Below, in pieces: positions 47,869 to 60,349 of a DNA stretch of 64,000 nt. Both the position numbers and the translations under genes were made by a program. The notes under the pieces are model-generated. The model saw nothing but the letters and a program-made list of their open reading frames with translations. It was not told where the DNA came from and searched no databases. The stretch is from Zeugodacus cucurbitae. Taxonomy: Eukaryota; Arthropoda; Insecta; Diptera; Tephritidae. Where the stretch lies: positions 59,738,232-59,802,231 of the forward strand of contig NC_071668.1 of the NCBI RefSeq assembly GCF_028554725.1, in the 5' to 3' direction. Numbering within the stretch: the first letter of the stretch is position 1; the number at the start of each line of letters is the position of its first letter.

Positions 47869-49333
47869 AAACAAGTAAGGAAGGGCTAAGTTCGAGTGTA
47901 ACCGAACATTTTATACTCTCGCAATTAATTTATTTAACTTTATTTATATTATATAATACACAACTTGACCCACATATTCGTCATATATATTGCATAAAGT
48001 CAATTGAAAGTTGGAAACCATAATATTAGGTTAGAAGCACCGAGGTCCTCGTGTTCGATATATGGGGCCTTAAAAACCTATGATCCGATTTCGGCGATTT
48101 TTAGAATGCGACTGCCACACTATTAACATAGTATTTGTGCAAAGTTCTGCACCGATATCTTCACTAGTGCTTACTTTATATATTGTAAAGTAAACGATTC
48201 AGATTGTCTTCAAAGTTCTGGTATATAGGAAGTAGGAGTGGTTGTGAAGCGATTTGGCCTATTTTCACAAGATATCATTGGGATGTAAGCAAACTATTAC
48301 AAACCAAGTGTTATTGAAATCGGTTGAGTAGTTCCTGAGATATGGTTTTTGACCCATAAGTGGGCGACGCCACGCCCATTTTCCATTTTGTAAAAAAATT
48401 TGAGTGCAGCTTTCATCTGCCATTTCTTATGTGAAATTTAGTGTTTCTGACGTTGTTCCTTAGAGAGTTAACCCACTTTTAGGAATTTTCAACCTAACCT
48501 TTGTATGGGAGGTGGGCGTGGTTATTATCCGATTTCTTTCATTTTTGGACTGTATATGGAAGTGGCTAAACGACTGCAGAAAGTTTGGTTTATATAGCTC
48601 TATTGGTTTGCGAGATATGTACAAAAAACTTAGTAGGGGGCGGGGCCACACCCACTTCCCCAAAAAATTTACATCCAAATATGTCCCTTCATAGTACGAT
48701 CCTTCATACCAAATTTTATTTCCATAGCTTTATTTATGGCTTAGTTATGGCACTTTATGTGTTTTCGGTTTTCGCCATTTTGTGGGCCTACCCACTTTCA
48801 CCACTTTTTTGGTATTTTTTGGTGCATTTTGGTGCATTTTGATACATTGGCGTGTCGTGAAAAAATCGATTTTTTGGTGATTGTCGCGCTCCTGGTGATC
48901 GTGGAGTGATGGTGGATGGATGAAAATGTTAGTGCTCGATAGCACCAACATGTATAAATAGAATTCCATCCACTTTCACCACTTTTCTGGTATTTTTTGG
49001 TATTTTTTGATATTTTTTGGTGGTGGTTTTCGCCATTTTGTGGGCGTGGCAGTGGTGCGATTTTGCTCATTTTCGAAAGCAACCTTCCTATGGTGCCAAG
49101 AAATAAGTGTGCCAAGTTTCATCAAGATATCTTAATTTTTACTCAAGTTACAGCTTGCACAAACGGACGGACGGACAGACAGACATTCGGATTTGAACTC
49201 CACTCTTCACCCTGATCACTTTGGTATATATAACCCTATATCTAACTCGTTTGGTTTTGGGTGTTACAAACAACCGTCATGTGAACAAAACTATAATACT
49301 CTCTTTAGCAACATTTGTTGCGAGAGTATAAAA
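47869..49333 (-). mobile_element. HINE/DINE-1-like element, copy 9, with an internal insertion
   Basis: Minus orientation. The 3' terminus and stem-loop (GTTCGAGTGTAACCGAAC) are at the left. A GGAC/AGAC microsatellite lies at 49165-49183. The 5' hairpin is at the right. At 48788-49024 the body is interrupted by sequence absent from the other copies, flanked by a 21-bp direct repeat (GGTTTTCGCCATTTTGTGGG plus C). The body otherwise matches copy 5. Confidence 0.85.
48788..49024. repeat. Insertion inside HINE copy 9 with direct repeats
   Basis: About 237 bp flanked by a 21-bp duplication of HINE sequence (48767-48787 and 49025-49045). Inside, a CCACTTTCACCACTTTT block occurs twice (48792-48808 and 48970-48986), each followed by TGGTATTTTTTGG runs. 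The middle holds a GTTAGTGCTCGATAGCACCAAC inverted repeat (48929-48950). No coding. Confidence 0.7.
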
Positions 49334-49518
49334 ATATATTTAAATATATATTTAAGTGTGCGAATACTGTCTTATGTTATACTTAAAAGCCAGTGATGTC
49401 CAATTAGTACTGAGTCTGAAATAAAATGTATTTACTATCATTAAATAATTATTGAAGTTATGAGAATAAATTCAATGGAATTAATACTTATTACAATTTA
49501 AATTCATAATTCTTTTAA
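49334..49518. other. Non-coding spacer
   Basis: AT-rich; ends in the TTAA target site of the piggyBac element. Confidence 0.4.
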
Positions 49519-51310
49519 CCCTCCATTACTAACCTTAGGGTCGAATCGACCCAGACACGCAAACTTTTTAAATTAACAAAAAATAAAGAATATTTTTTAA
49601 CGCAAGATATATGTGTAATCTAAATTTGTACATATTTAAACATTTATAAACAATAAGAATAAGAAACATGTAAAATATTATGCATAAAAAATTGTTTTAA
49701 AAAATAGCCTGAGTCGATTAGACCCATAGTTAGCAATAGTGTAATAAATATTATGGGTCTATTAGACCCAGATTAGTTATAACGTTTTAATAAAAATTAC
49801 GAAATAAATAATACACATTTCATAAATTTTCAATAACAATTGCATGAAATTTTACAACTGTGGCAGTTTTATAACAGTGAATGAGAAATTGGAAAACTTC
49901 CGTGGAAGATGCAGTTTTAGGCAATACATACCAAGTAAGCCAGCAAAATATGGTATAAAAATTTTTGCAGTAGTTGATTCGGAAACTTACTACACATCTA
50001 AGTTAGAAGTCTATTGCGAACAGCAAGCACTTGGTCCATTTAATATTTCGAATAAGCCCGAAGAGGTGGTTAAGAGAATAACAAATCATCTACAAGACGC
50101 TCTATAACAATAGATAACTGGTTCACAACCTATGCATTGGCAGAGTTTTTGCTATCAAAGAATACCACGTTAGTTGGAACTATCCGAAAAAACAAAAGAT
50201 TCTTGCCACCCATGTTTTCAAACGCTAAAAAAGTGTAATGTATTCAACAATCTTTGGCTATACAAAAAAATCTACAATTCTCTCTTACATACCAAAAAAA
50301 AAAAAAAATAAATGCGTCCTTCTCCTCTCAACGTTTCACAAGACCGGTAAGGTATTAGATGGCCCTAAGTGTTTGCCAGACATTATAGATTTCTACAATC
50401 ATACGAAAGGAGGAGTGGATGTAACTGATCAGTTGGGTGCTGGATATAGCGTAGCCAGAAACTGTCGGCGTTGACCTTTAGTAATATTTTATTCACTTAT
50501 GAATATGGCTGCTATAAATGCTAGAGTTATTTTACTCTGTACTCAAAACACAGCAGCAGAGTACAAAAAAAGATATGTTTTTATAAAGGATTTGGCAATG
50601 GATCTTGTACAGGCAAATATTCAAAAACGTTATAAAATATTAACTTTGCCAAAAAATCTGAAAGCAAGCTGCTCAAAATTTGCAAAGCCGTTGAAGAAGG
50701 TGGAGGAAGAAGAGCCACCTACGAAACAATTGAAAAGAGGCCGCTGCCAGATTTGTGATTACAAACAAGATCGCAAAACCAAAACCAAGTGCTCAAAATG
50801 TGGAAAATATATTTGCCAGAAGCACTGTTGTATACTGTGCTCAAATTGCATTGCTTCCCCCCAAGAGAAAGACATTTATTACGATATGTTCGATACAAAT
50901 TCCGAATAAAAGGTAACATTTACAGTACATAATTGAAAAATTTTTGCATTAGTCATTCCAAGTTTTCTTTTTAACATTTTACTTTTATATTTCAGGTTTC
51001 AAATGCACTTTATTTGAAGTCAATATCTTTAAAACTTATCATTTTATGCGGAATCTGGCTGGATAACTTTTTTTTTTATTTTTTTTAGCTATGTTGTAAT
51101 GAATACAAACTTAATTTCAATTTAAGTATATAAATTAATTTTTTAACACATCATTTTATAAATTTAACAATAAAATAATGCAATATACTAAAAGACGTAT
51201 ACGTTTAGCAATTTATAAGTTTAAACGATTTCAATAGATAATACAAATGAGAGTCGATAAGACCCATGGTTAGTAACCATGCGACATGATTTGAGGTTAG
51301 TAATGCAGGG
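49519..51310 (+). mobile_element. Defective piggyBac element with TIRs and TTAA duplication
   Basis: CCCTCCATTACTAACCT at 49519-49535 and its inverted partner AGGTTAGTAATGCAGGG at 51294-51310 differ by one base. They are flanked by TTAA on both sides (49515-49518 and 51311-51314), the exact target choice of piggyBac. Subterminal GGGTCnnnnnGACCC-type palindromes are repeated at 49539-49553, 49713-49726, 49754-49769 and 51252-51266. The element is about 1.8 kb, shorter than an autonomous one, with the transposase N-terminal half missing. Confidence 0.9.
49844..50909 (+). pseudogene. piggyBac transposase, 5'-deleted and frame-broken
   Basis: The first piece (49844-50107) reads VNEKLENFRGRCSFRQYIP and KPAKYGIKIFAVVDS. 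The motif normally VDE, holding the first catalytic Asp, has Asn here. After a frame change comes TIDNWFTTYALAEFLL (second Asp). After a further shift come PDIIDFYNHTKGGVDVTDQL (third Asp) and a Trp-to-stop change at about 50473. The tail from 50499 ends in the Cys-rich zinc-binding domain: RCQICDY, TKCSKCGKYICQKHC, CILCSNC. The domain order matches the piggyBac C-terminal half. It cannot encode active enzyme. Confidence 0.9.
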
Positions 51311-51314
51311 TTAA

Positions 51315-52605
51315 ATTTCAGGGTTTAAGTTTATTAATTTACAGATTTATTTGTTTAGTCAATACCATAAATTTAAGTATTGTGTATTTATCAAAAAGTT
51401 CATGTGTCATGTATTTATGAAAATTAGAATATAAATTTCATATTTGCATTTGCATTATGATTGTGGATAAATAACTGGATGCATTGTAAGGATTAGTATT
51501 TCGTCATAACCAATTTATAATTTCCAAAAATCCTTCATATTTCATTTGCGCTAGTAGTCTAATGAATTTTCGATGCATTTCTTTTCCTTGACGATTATCA
51601 AATCGTTGGAGTGAATACATTTCGAAACTCTTACGACAATAAATATGTTTAAAAATAAAAAAAAAAATAATTGAAGAATTTTTAATTTAAATGTCTGTAG
51701 AAATTATCAATTTTTTATAATTTTCTTTTTTTTTTGTAATTTTAAATTTGCAATTTCAAATTTACCCTATACATATAACACAAGTCAAGGTTGCAAGGTT
51801 GAACACCTTGCATACTATAAATGCGATCTGGAGAAAACTAATCTGGACAAGGTAAAACTAGCTCCACATACATGCATACCAAAAGCCGCTCTTGCCATTA
51901 AGCAATTTATTAATGGTGGTGGTATGGGCGGCAACTACGGCATTTTTTCTAAACACTCTAAAAATGCTCCATACCAGCACAATTTCAAACGCTCGCTAGT
52001 TAAATTTTTACGCCTTTATGCAATTTCAATTGGTTTATATATGTTGTTTTTCCTCGAGCTCTGCTGCCACACGCTTGAGTTGCAGGCGAATTGAGCATGA
52101 CTTAACATCCGACCTTGCAAGCGTCCAAACTTGTTTCGGTGTGGTAAGTGGCAAAGGTTTAACATTTTTGCTGGCTGACTGGTTTCACTACGTCTGCTAG
52201 CAGTTACTTTTGAGAGCAGGTACAGAAACATTTTTTTTACTGAACTGCAGCTCAATGTATTTTCTCTTCTCACATTTCGTTGCACTTTGCTGCGGTGTGG
52301 ATTTTATATATATATACTTCGTTTTATTCAGTATTAATTTTACTTTGACTTTTTGTTATTTTCTTACCATTGGTACTGCTCTTTTTGGTTTTTGCTGTGG
52401 TTTGAGGGCTTGAATCAAGCTTTGTAAGAAGAAGGGAAGGAATGCTTTTATTTTAATTAAGTACCTTTTAATTGTCTTTTATGTATTGGATTTTTTTAGT
52501 ATGCATTTTTTAAATCTCATTTACTATTTACTAATTACATTCTCAAAAAAATAGATTTTTCAAAAAGGGAAATGAAGCAGTTTAAATGTCACAAAATGAA
52601 CAATG
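51315..52605. other. Non-coding DNA, nothing recognised
   Basis: Very AT-rich. Short frames near 52016-52413 overlap on both strands and have no recognisable domain. Confidence 0.4.
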
Positions 52606-52609
52606 TTAA

Positions 52610-53014
52610 GGGGCTATACCAGTGGACATTTTCAAAAAATCGATTTTTTTATTCTTTGCTTATTCGATAGTTTCTATTTTCAAAATCCTCTGTGAAAGCG
52701 GTAAGATCGTATCTTGAATAGTTTTTAAATGACAGCGTTCTAAAGAGCGACCGCTCGCAGGCATAAGACGCATAGACGAAACCTTAAACTCATTTTTCTT
52801 GAAACGTCATTTCTCAAAACTGCTGACGTTATAACTCAAGGAGAAATTGACCGATCGGCTTCAAATTTATATTGAGTATTCTTGAATATATTTACCATAC
52901 AATGACCTACGACCTTTTTAATTGGTTGAAAATTGTCAATTGTCATTAAAAAATTAGCATTTCTTTACCTAAAAAAACACATTTTGTTTCGCATATTTAC
53001 ACTGGTATATCCCC
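52610..53014. mobile_element. TTAA-flanked MITE (piggyBac-type), 405 bp
   Basis: GGGGCTATACCAGTG at the left and CACTGGTATATCCCC at the right are inverted repeats with one mismatch. They are flanked by TTAA at 52606-52609 and 53015-53018. No coding sequence. The TTAA duplication places it with piggyBac-type elements. Fragments of the same family are at 47088-47265 and, more diverged, 8827-9010. The TIRs differ from those of the 49519 element, so a different transposase mobilised it. Confidence 0.87.
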
Positions 53015-53018
53015 TTAA

Positions 53019-55264
53019 ATTGGAAAAAAAACAGCTCAATATTGAAAAGAGGGAAATGAGAAAATCGAAACCTTTTTAATCAGCAGCTTGAAATTTGACA
53101 AAAGAGCATTTACTTCTTCATTAGCACTGTTGAAAGCCATACTTCCACTAACCTTTTAACTCATTCCTTTAGCATCTTTTGTGTTTGGTTTTTTATTTGA
53201 TTTTACTTTGCTACTGATTTTCATTACTTTGGCACCCCTTCAATCTCAGCTCCTAATCAAATTTCAACATACTTTGAAAACACTTTTGCCTGTCTATTTT
53301 CTTATCCCTTCACGTGGCGTAGACTTCATTGTGTGCTGGTGTGTTTTGTGAAATTGGTGTGGAAAGTTTTGTCATTATTCAAAATTTATAAAAACTTTTC
53401 ACTTCATTAAACACAGTATTAATAGAGAGTACAAAACATTCAACACATTATTGCAAATCTAACACGGAGGTTGGTCGAAAATTTAGTTAATAATAATGCC
53501 ATATAAGTCTGTACCGATATGAAAATCACATAAAAGTTTTAAAGTTTGTTTTGCTTATAGAATACTTTGGTAACTTGGTTGTTCTCTATAAAATTCTTCA
53601 GTCAGATTGTTCCGTAATTAATTGTAATTAATTTTCCATAAAAGTGTCTAAAATATCATAAGCTTGTAGTATCGTGAAATTAATATTGAATATAATCAAA
53701 AAATTCAATCAGTAAGTGCTGAAAAAGCTTATTCAAGCTGTGTTTATTAAAAAAAATGTTCAGCACAAATTTTTGATTATAAAAAATTCTTCAAATCGTG
53801 AAACTATCTGCAGCACAAATACTAGTATCATTTTCCGATGGACATTTCTGTGCTCTCAATCGTTTCCATATATCTATTTAAACTTGTCCAAGTATAGGAA
53901 AAATGAAATGAAAAGCTTTCAACAAATCATTGACTAGGTCAGTCTGCTAGTGGTGCACCATTTTGGTATGTCAATAAATCACGTATACGCAGTGTAGGCC
54001 ATAAATAAACCACTGGGCATATGAATAGCATCATTGTTGTCAGATATTGTCGTGTAAACATGTGTATGTGCAAAAGCTTTTGTCTTATTTTTACCAATAA
54101 TTTATGGCCTACAAACATGCTGGCATTGAAAGTGATATCATGAACTGCAAATTGAAAATGGGTTATTTGTATAGTACAAACAAATAAAAGGCGATAAATA
54201 TTTTGGGTCTAAAAATATTATAAGCAAATATAACACGGTAGGCAAGAATTTTTTCAAATTTTATTTTTATTTAAATTTCAAAAATTAATTTATACCAACT
54301 ATAAAATAAATTATTGACGATTCGTGTATATATCAATATATGTAAAATGAATTTGTACAAATGTAAGAAATTTTTCTATGAACATATTGCAATAAATTAT
54401 TAATCTTCTTAATATTAATTCTGTATAGATAAACGTTTCAGCCAAAGAAAAAAATAAATATTTTCAACACAAAAACAAATATTTGATTATTATCATAAAA
54501 CGCTTATATTGATGTTATTATTATAAAGAAACAAGGGACATGAAATGTTTATACCTTGCACTAATGAAGGTTGAAATAATTTTTTGATTACACAATTTTT
54601 TCTGAGAACCATGCATTTTCAAAACTATAAATCTGTTTAGCTTTATTTTATTATATATTATTATTTTCTCTTCTATTCATTTACTATAAACCGCTGCCTA
54701 TCCCTTATTCCAAGTCTGCATTAATCTACTAAGCCATTAATCTTCTAATTTATCAACACCTCCCGCTATGTGATTTTCACTAAACTCACAAGTCTGCAGA
54801 GAATATGCTTACAAGCTGTCACAAAGTATACGCCCAAAATCCTACCAATATAATACAACAGTTTAACCAAATAAGAAATATATTCTCATAATTATTGCAA
54901 TGTAGCTAGATATGTATGTGAAGGTACATATGTATTTATATATGGAAACCAAAGTTTGGAGACTATCATTTATTTGAAAAGTATAAAATATTCTTAATAC
55001 ATACGAATACATTAACACATTGTACATGCGTACAATGAAAACATGAATTTTATATTGAATACTGTATAAGTGGCGTGTTAATGGCTACTAAATATCGTTA
55101 TTAAGCTCATCTTTCAATTCAAGACTTGTCTGCTAGTATTCGAATGACTGTCTTCATACCAAGTACTCAATGAGAGGTTTACTGATTGAGGGTTATATTC
55201 TTATAGGCACTATAAAACCTACAATTAGTCATGGTAAGGAATGGTCAGTTAATGAAGACAAGCT
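53019..55264. other. Non-coding DNA, nothing recognised
   Basis: AT-rich DNA; no gene or repeat with support. Confidence 0.4.
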
Positions 55265-55268
55265 TTAA

Positions 55269-56680
55269 CCCTTAAATGCATGGCGTACAATATATGGTAC
55301 ATGCCTTAAACCCTTCATAATTCGATCAAATTAATATGTATCGCAGTTTGGTTTACTCAAAGTAGGGGTTATAAATGCTAAAATTATTTAAAACTTACCT
55401 GAGTTTTCAAAAGTTTATATTAAGTTGACAGTGATCTAACGAATTTGCAAAAAAATTAAAGTGTAAATTTTATTTCTCCATAAATTATAAATTATTGCAT
55501 TACAATGCAACAATGACAATACATGTATCGGGTTGCTAATTGCTTTGCTTTGCAATGCTTAGCTACCTTTAAAAGAGCAAACCCAAATATCCCAATGACT
55601 CAAAAGGCGTTTCGTATGGAACTATCTTATGCATGCCGCAGAACATGGACAACCAAAAAATTTTCGCCTTGATAGCATTGGTTATCTTTCTGAAGTTCAA
55701 GGTGGTGCGAGATGCAAAAATTAAACATCAACAAGTAAGGGCTAAGTTCGGATGTAACCGAACATTTTATACTCTCGCAATTTATTGAAGAAATTTTATT
55801 TACATAACACACAAATTTACCCATAAATTCGGCATTAAGTTTAATAGAATAGCGAAGATCGCCATACATAGTATATGAGGGCTGAGCTAATTTCTGAACC
55901 GATTTCATTCATTTTCACCAGCAAGGTGCACTATATTCAAGACTATACGAAGCCAGATATGGTATACACTATTTGTGTAAAGTTTTATTCCGCTTTGGAA
56001 TATATAGATTGGTTTATATAGCTTCGTTGGAGGCGGGGCCACGCCCACTTCCCCCAAAAAATTACATCCAAATATGCCCCTTCCTAGTGCGATCCTTTAT
56101 TCCAAATTTTACTGTTATAACTTTATTTGTGGCTTAGTTATGACACTTTATATGTTTTTGGTTTTCAGCATTTTGTGGGCGTGGAAGTGGTCCGATTTTG
56201 CCCATTTGCAACCCTCTCACTGTTCCAAGGAACATGTGTTCCAAGTTTCATTAAGATATCTCAATTTTTACTCAAGTTATCGCTTGCACGGACAGACGGA
56301 CGGACGGACATCCGGATTTCAACTCCACTCGTCATCCTGATCATTTATATATATATATAACCCCATATCTAACTCTTTTATTTCTTGGTGACACAAACAA
56401 CCGTTATGTGAACAAAACTATAATACTCTCTTAGCAACTTTTGTTGCGAGAGTATAAAAATCAATAATAACTCAATATTTGTAAACTATTTTAATTTTAA
56501 TTATTTCTGCTTATTTTTCTTGTTAGTGTTAGTTAGTCAGTGAATTAATTATCTTTTTGTACCTATATTTTTCTGAATTTTAATAAGCCGAAGTAAAATT
56601 TTCATATAAATTAAAACCGTACTGTCTTATTTAGCTCCAATGCATAGTGTGCTGTAATGCTGACCTCATGCATTTAGGGG
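55269..56680. mobile_element. Second TTAA-flanked non-autonomous element, hosting a HINE
   Basis: CCCTTAAATGCATG at 55269-55282 and CATGCATTTAGGGG at 56667-56680 are inverted repeats with one difference. They are flanked by TTAA at 55265-55268 and 56681-56684. Removing the HINE at 55729-56460 leaves about 680 bp. No transposase is recognised inside. TIR sequence and length differ from the other two TTAA elements. Confidence 0.75.
55729..56460 (-). mobile_element. HINE/DINE-1-like element, copy 10 (internally deleted)
   Basis: Minus orientation. AACAAGTAAGG (followed directly by GCTAAG, a small deletion) and the GTTCGGATGTAACCGAAC stem-loop are at the left. A GGAC microsatellite lies at 56288-56310. 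The 5' hairpin TAGCAACTTTTGTTGCGAGAGTATA is at the right. About 500 bp of body is missing around 55980-56020. It is nested within the TTAA element at 55269-56680. Confidence 0.85.
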
Positions 56681-56684
56681 TTAA

Positions 56685-58049
56685 TTAATGAGCATAATAC
56701 AATATTTTCAGCTTCATCAGCTATAACTCCGAGTATATGATAGATGAAGAAACATACACACTGTTGTACAAATTATTTTTTTTATAGTGCGGTCGTCCAA
56801 AGAATTATATATTTGGCTTTTTCTGTCCAAGAGAGCCTAATAAATCTGAAAAATAAATCTCTCATTAGCAATGGTGGATGGCTTGAAATCAGTAATGATA
56901 TCCCAGCGTCGTAATCGAGGTCAATGAAATAATTTTATTTTGATCCTTTATACTATGTTATACACATCTCATTAAGTGGACGATCTGCGAGAATATTACT
57001 CATACGCCCTGCACATGTGCATTTGTTAAAAGGATTATAACTTTGTCTTTTATAAATGCACCATTTATTTATTTTTTTCCAGCACTTTTCTTCTCTTCTT
57101 GTTCAAAACCCCTGATTGAGCTGCTGCAGTGTAAAAAGACAGAGAAAATAGGTAATACCCATGAAAGTCTACACCACTTGTCTGACGGTGACTCTTGCCA
57201 CCTCAAGCATACAACATTTTGACTCCTGTTGCCTGCCATTCGCTTGCATTGTCGTTTTCCAACCAATGTAATTAAATTGTCTTCTATTAATTAGAATAAT
57301 TGCTATTTGTGCCACAATAATTAGCACAAGCATACCAATTCATACGTTGATGTCCTTTAGGAATGACAGGAAAAATGTATTTCTTGTTGTTTCCTGTTTT
57401 TTTCTATTTCTATCTAGCCTTGTGCTCCTCCACCAATCGTCATTAAACTAATGACAGCCAGGACCTTTGCACATACGAGTATACGCAAGAATTATTATTC
57501 AGTGACATAAATTCACACAAGCGACTCTTTTCGGTATATATGTATAATAGAGACGATAAGAAAAAAGAGCCAAGAACGATTTCATTGATTATTGCTGGCC
57601 TTTCATCCGTTTGGAAATCGCCGATGCAGTAAAAAGCGAAACAACTACACGTATAGATATATGCGAGGTCTTCATAGAGTGCCTGTAAACTGCAGCCAAC
57701 AGCAATGCAACATTCTCAAGTTTATGGGTCCAAAGTGGCAAGCGGAGGCACATATAAATATAAAGTCAGACAGACATATCGAATCAGTCATCACCGTCAA
57801 AAGTTTCGGTATTGCTAACTGAACAGCCGAATGTGGAAGTATGTGGATCAAAGTATAAATGAGCGAATGAAACGAATAAATCAAAAGTGACATTTACAAA
57901 AAATATTGCTGAGCATATGCACTATGATGCATGCCACATTATACGGTTGCACAAATATGACAGCACTTTTTATGAGCGCAAATATTTTTGGTTGTTTATG
58001 TACTGAATGGATTGTGTGGATATGTAAATGGGTAAATAACGTAGGGTAA
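56685..58049. other. Non-coding DNA, nothing recognised
   Basis: No supported gene. Short frames at 57069 and 57592 have no recognisable domain. Confidence 0.4.
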
Positions 58050-58968
58050 TTATTTTCTTTTTACTTTGGCAATTACATATACCATCAACGGAATCGAAGT
58101 GTAATAATTGTCAAAAAAAATTGAATGATTTACAAATCGCGGAACAGAGCGGGCTAATCTGACAACAATATTTGCTGACTCACCCAAGTTTGGTTCATTG
58201 TCTTGATGGTGGTCGTCATCGCCGGAATAAATTTCAAATCCGTAGCAAAATCGCACAGTAGGAATAATTTATCACCCCATGGGAGTGGCTTATCCGGCAT
58301 GTATTATTTCATATAGTGCTTTATTTTCGTCGCACAGATTTGCTCGTCAACACATAATCTTGCTCGCGTTGGAACCTTTTTCAAGTTCCTATTTAGTGCC
58401 GTGAGTATTGGGCGTATTTTGTACAAACGATCATATCCCGAATCGTGTTGTGGTATTTGTCCATACATTTCAACTGCCTCAGAGGCTCGATTACGTCTGC
58501 AACCGATGATGTTGATGGCAGTTGCTGGCATGACGCGGAAGGCTGCCTGTCACGATTAGAGCGTGGCATTTCATCGTTATTATTAAAATGCAAGAATTGG
58601 CGAATTTTATCGTAGCGATTCCTTGGCATACAATCCATGATTGGCTTGAAACCATAGTTACCCCAATATGATCGAATTCCGGGATATTTATGCACCGACA
58701 TATAATAACTGATTCCCATAAAACGTTTTATTTCATTAGGCGTGGTGTTCAATGGTTTTTCAATGTTTTGTTGTATTGCGTACAAATTGCTCTGTTCCAC
58801 AATATTTGAAATAATGTCGTCTGACATAAGAAATGTAAAAAACTGAAGCAGCGAATGCAATGCCAATATCTCCGGTGTCAAAGCCTCATTACCTCGAAAT
58901 CTTATCCAATTAGCGTATAATTGAAGTTTTCTTTTTTCGGTTCGAAAATCACGTATTCTACGAGACAT
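58050..58968 (-). pseudogene. piggyBac-like transposase, C-terminally truncated
   Basis: Minus strand, start at 58966-58968 (MSRRIRDFRTEKRKLQLY). The N-terminal part includes NIVEQSNLYAIQ, IKRFMGISYYMSVHKYPGIRSYW and NRYDKIRQFLHFNNNDEMP, typical of piggyBac-derived (PGBD3-like) proteins. After a shift near 58510 come HDSGYDRLYKIRPIL and VDEQICATK (first catalytic Asp). A CAA-to-TAA stop precedes YMPDKPLPWGDKLF. A one-base shift near 58250 leads to CYGFEIYSGDDD, and FFDNYYTSIPL holds the second Asp. The sequence ends at about 58050 before the third Asp and zinc domain. It is a lineage distinct from the 49519 element. No TIRs were found. Confidence 0.88.
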
Positions 58969-59837
58969 TGCTGAAAAAACTACAAAAAAGCCATAGTATA
59001 ATCATTTTGTATATAATTTCATATTTGCACAATTTCGTACTCCGGGTGCCTGACGGTTCCGCAAGGAACCAACCAAAAAATCAAACAAATCTTACAAGCA
59101 AATAAAATTTACTTACCTATAAAACTTATCTTAGCTTATTTACAATATTATTTAAACTTTGAGATTTTTTCCCGTTCCGATTTTAACGAATTATTCACAA
59201 AAAAAATTATTGCAAAAAACACGATTTCACAAAGTTCACTAAAAATGTGGTAGATGCACTCAACTCAATACAAATATGCCAACTGACGTTTATTACAAGT
59301 GGGGATAGAATTAGCATATGGCGCATGAACCAATTAATTAAATAAAGAAATAAATGTATTAAATAAGTCCTTAAGAGTAGACTCAGTTTCACATTATTTC
59401 TGTATTTTCACGTTTTAACATTGAGGATTCGTAAAAAAGTGGCAAAAACGTCATTCATTACGTGGTGTGAAGGTTGTACAGCAAAAAACAAAATCAATGT
59501 TCCAGCGGAAAAATCTGCCCCTGTTTTCAATCAGTATTCAATCTCTATGGAACCGAAATCAATAATTTTAAGGGGTTAAGCCTGGATAGTTTTTAAATTA
59601 CTTGCTATTAAATTTATTTGGGAACGAGTCGTGGTCGACTTGCAATCGGACGCTAGATATACATACCTCATATGAGATCGGTGAACGCTGGATAACAACT
59701 AGCACTGGTGTCATTATGGAGTCCCCGGAATGGATTGTAAGAAATATTTCGAACTTAGGATACTATCCAAAACTAATTAGATACTGTCCAAAAAGCATAC
59801 ATGCAGTGATACTAAATGTGTCTATATATATTACAAG
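58969..59837. other. Non-coding DNA, nothing recognised
   Basis: Includes a short GGTTCCGCAAGGAACC hairpin at 59054-59069, upstream of the piggyBac start. Otherwise AT-rich. Confidence 0.4.
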
Positions 59838-59839
59838 TA

Positions 59840-60151
59840 CAGTGGAACTTCTCTAACTCGAATCCTCATTATCCGCAAAAAAACTTCGAGTTAGAGGTAC
59901 TTCGAGTTATAGCATTTTCATTAAAATATAAAATTATTTAAAAAGCTTGGAATTATAGATAGTTATATTTATTTACAACGCAAAAAGTTGTATGTACATA
60001 CGTACGATATAGAGGGATGTGTTATGCCCTGGTCGAAAGGTTCGATTTATGGAAGGAAATTTGTATGGAATTTGCTTTTTATTGCCACTTCAACAGTTCG
60101 AGTTATGGAGATCTTCGAGTTATAGATGTTCGAGTTATGGAAGTTCCACTG
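59840..60151. mobile_element. pogo/Tigger-like MITE, copy 2 (312 bp)
   Basis: CAGTGGAACTTCTCTAACTC and GAGTTATGGAAGTTCCACTG are inverted repeats flanked by TA on both sides. The left end continues CGAATCCTCATTATCCGC, matching copy 1 at 28030 with a few differences. CGAGTTATGGA/CGAGTTATAG words repeat at the right. No coding. Confidence 0.82.
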
Positions 60152-60349
60152 TATATATAATATAACATTGGTGCATTCATAACAGCAAAAGCACGTTTTA
60201 CAAATTAATGGTTCTACGACATTTCATGGCGTCACCTATCTAAAAGTGTTCTAAAAGCAGTGGGAGTAGTAGAGAAAAGGTCACAAGCAATGAATGAACG
60301 TACGAAAGGCATACAGAATTCCTGCATATCTCAAGTACTCAAGTTATTG

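Noticed and set aside
57069..57266. Basic minus-strand frame with Cys and Trp residues
   Set aside because: No recognisable domain, a short frame with no neighbouring exon signals, and no repeat context.
59045..59075. tRNA-like or terminator hairpin GGTTCCGCAAGGAACC
   Set aside because: It is an isolated stem without cloverleaf arms, internal promoter boxes or a flanking gene.
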